From JAQBDA01 sp041301185 (lineage in GTDB: Bacteria > Chloroflexota > Anaerolineae > Anaerolineales > UBA4823), in the NCBI GenBank assembly GCA_041301185.1, contig JBFYSV010000202.1:1-64000 (forward strand): a stretch of 64,000 bases of DNA, written 5' to 3'. Both the position numbers and the translations under genes were made by a program. The notes below the pieces were generated by a model that was not told the origin of the DNA, searched no databases, and worked only from the letters and a program-made list of their open reading frames with translations. Shown piece by piece: positions 62,943-64,000 of the stretch (position 1 is the stretch's first letter; the number at the start of each line of letters is the position of its first letter).

Positions 62943-64000
62943 CTATTTTATCATTCGCTTGACGGCTTCCAGAGTTGGTTCAATCACTGGCGCTTCAGCC
63001 ACCGCCCGGATAGCCGATCGAACATCTTTCAAACCACTGCCTGTGTTAATTACCAGCACTTGATCATCCGGTCCAATCACTCCCTGGCGAATTGCTCTTA
63101 CTAACCCGGCATAGGATGTCGAACCGGCAGGCTCGGCAAAGATGCCTGCTCGACCTAAATCTGCAATTGCAGTAAGTATCTCATCGTCACTGACAATGAT
63201 ATAGCTTCCCCCAGTCTCTCGGCAAGCACGTACTGCCCGGACTCCGTCACGCGGCAGATCAACCGAAATGCTGTCTGCCAGAGTATTCGCGGAGACCGGC
63301 GTTATCTGCTCGGAACCTGCGTTAAAGGCATTGGCTATAGCGGCAGATCCTTCAGCCTGAACACCAAAAATCCTCGGAGAGGTCTCCAGCCAGCCGATCT
63401 CCACCAAATCCTTAAACCCTTTATGGATACCTGAGATGATATTACCATCCCCTACCGACACGAACACGGCCAGCCGGGCAAATTTTTTCGCAATCTTTTG
63501 TGCTGATCCCTTCTTATCACCACTCAGCTGCCTGTACATCCATTCCCAGATCTCAAATGCTGCGGTTTTCTTTCCCTCTGCGGTAAAGGGGTTAAAGCCT
63601 GTATTCCGGCAATACCATCCGAACTCCTGGGCTGCCAGGATTGTTAAATCAAAGGCATCATCATAAGTACCATCGACTAGCAATACCTTAGCGCCATAGA
63701 CTAATAATTGCGCGATCTTCGCCGGTGGTGCGGTACGAGGCGCAAAGATCACCGCTTTCTGACCAATGGCTGCAGACATACCAGCCAGGGCAGCTCCGGC
63801 ATTTCCAGTAGAGGCAGTGACCACAATCTCAGCGCCTATCTCTCGCGTTCGAGCAACCACCACTGCACTGGCCCGATCTTTGAAAGACGCAGTTGGATTA
63901 CGACTTTCATCCTTAACCCACAAGTGGTTAAGACCAAGTTGCCTGGCTAATGTATCCGGGGCAAATACGGGTGTAGCGCCAGCAGCACGCAACGGCGTGC
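62943..64000 (-). CDS. thrC: Threonine synthase, N-terminus outside the window
   Basis: The reading frame is open to the window end, so the start and N-terminal zinc-ribbon or leader region are missing. About 352 residues are visible. PLP lysine lies in NPTASFKDRAS, with the phosphate loop ASTGNAGAALAG and the C-terminal EPAGSTSYAG and NTGSGLKD segments. The enzyme makes threonine from O-phosphohomoserine. The first TTG in frame (63992) is not the true start. Confidence 0.88.
   Translation of the reverse strand, partial: TPLRAAGATPVFAPDTLARQLGLNHLWVKDESRNPTASFKDRASAVVVARTREIGAEIVVTASTGNAGAALAGMSAAIGQKAVIFAPRTAPPAKIAQLLVYGAKVLLVDGTYDDAFDLTILAAQEFGWYCRNTGFNPFTAEGKKTAAFEIWEWMYRQLSGDKKGSAQKIAKKFARLAVFVSVGDGNIISGIHKGFKDLVEIGWLETSPRIFGVQAEGSAAIANAFNAGSEQITPVSANTLADSISVDLPRDGVRAVRACRETGGSYIIVSDDEILTAIADLGRAGIFAEPAGSTSYAGLVRAIRQGVIGPDDQVLVINTGSGLKDVRSAIRAVAEAPVIEPTLEAVKRMIK

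Noticed and set aside
62939..62950. TAAAAT six bases before the second glycosyltransferase as a leaderless promoter
   Set aside because: It lies in the end of the thrC gene, an AGG sits before the start, and translation coupling explains it better.

Overview
The window reads as a chromosomal segment of an anaerobic or microaerophilic member of the Chloroflexota, most likely class Anaerolineae. This is inferred from the gene mix, not from a marker-gene search. Supporting signs are a tungsten/molybdenum aldehyde:ferredoxin oxidoreductase with a protoglobin-MoaD fusion, SelB, DUF11-rich surface proteins, a response regulator fused to a MinD-like domain, and a 'baseplate J'-like membrane protein of a kind I associate with Anaerolineae. 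Coding density is high, genes are often coupled by ATGA-type overlaps, and no gene-free stretch exceeds about 300 bases. No phage, complete insertion sequence, CRISPR array, tRNA or rRNA gene was seen.

Layout. 1-6610: surface-glycan genes (TPR-like tail of a truncated protein, GT2 glycosyltransferase, WecD-like acetyltransferase, WecE-like aminotransferase, small membrane protein, NoeA-like methyltransferase, membrane sulfatase-fold enzyme). 6732-11206: envelope and DNA repair (baseplate J-like protein, RuvX, MltG, sugar dehydrogenase). 11243-17133: Lon and FolC on the minus strand, a SanA-like and an HD protein on the plus strand, and a lipoprotein. 17326-22896: a degenerate tyrosine recombinase followed by a pterin-cofactor region (MoaA, protoglobin-MoaD, AOR, MoaD, a small GGG-ended protein). 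22933-30955: TilS, a signalling operon (response regulator-MinD, sirtuin, GAF histidine kinase), MutL, a HAD phosphatase and an orphan CoA-transferase subunit. 31121-35815: S41 protease, a 95-bp MITE-like element, a YugP-type metalloprotease, a flippase-like protein and two TrkA-type K+ regulators.

35888-42159 is the origin-proximal type cluster rpmH-rnpA-yidD-(propeller lipoprotein)-yidC-jag, a PfkB kinase, then parA-parB; dnaA is not in the window. 42177-44471 holds an amidohydrolase and an OmpR-type regulator. From 44709 to the end all genes are on the minus strand: a DUF11 surface protein fused to its own sortase, SelB, a coiled-coil protein, three complex I-like membrane subunits, a hydantoinase with two Dpp-type permeases (one fused to a beta-propeller), a protein of unknown function, a PLP enzyme, a glycosyltransferase and a truncated threonine synthase.

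The most unusual content is the globin-MoaD/AOR locus, the sortase-substrate fusion and the permease-propeller fusion. Several genes keep a fold but lose catalytic residues (the recombinase, the MinD-like domain, the antiporter-like subunits). Five genes have TATAAT placed 6-7 nt before the start codon, which suggests leaderless transcription.
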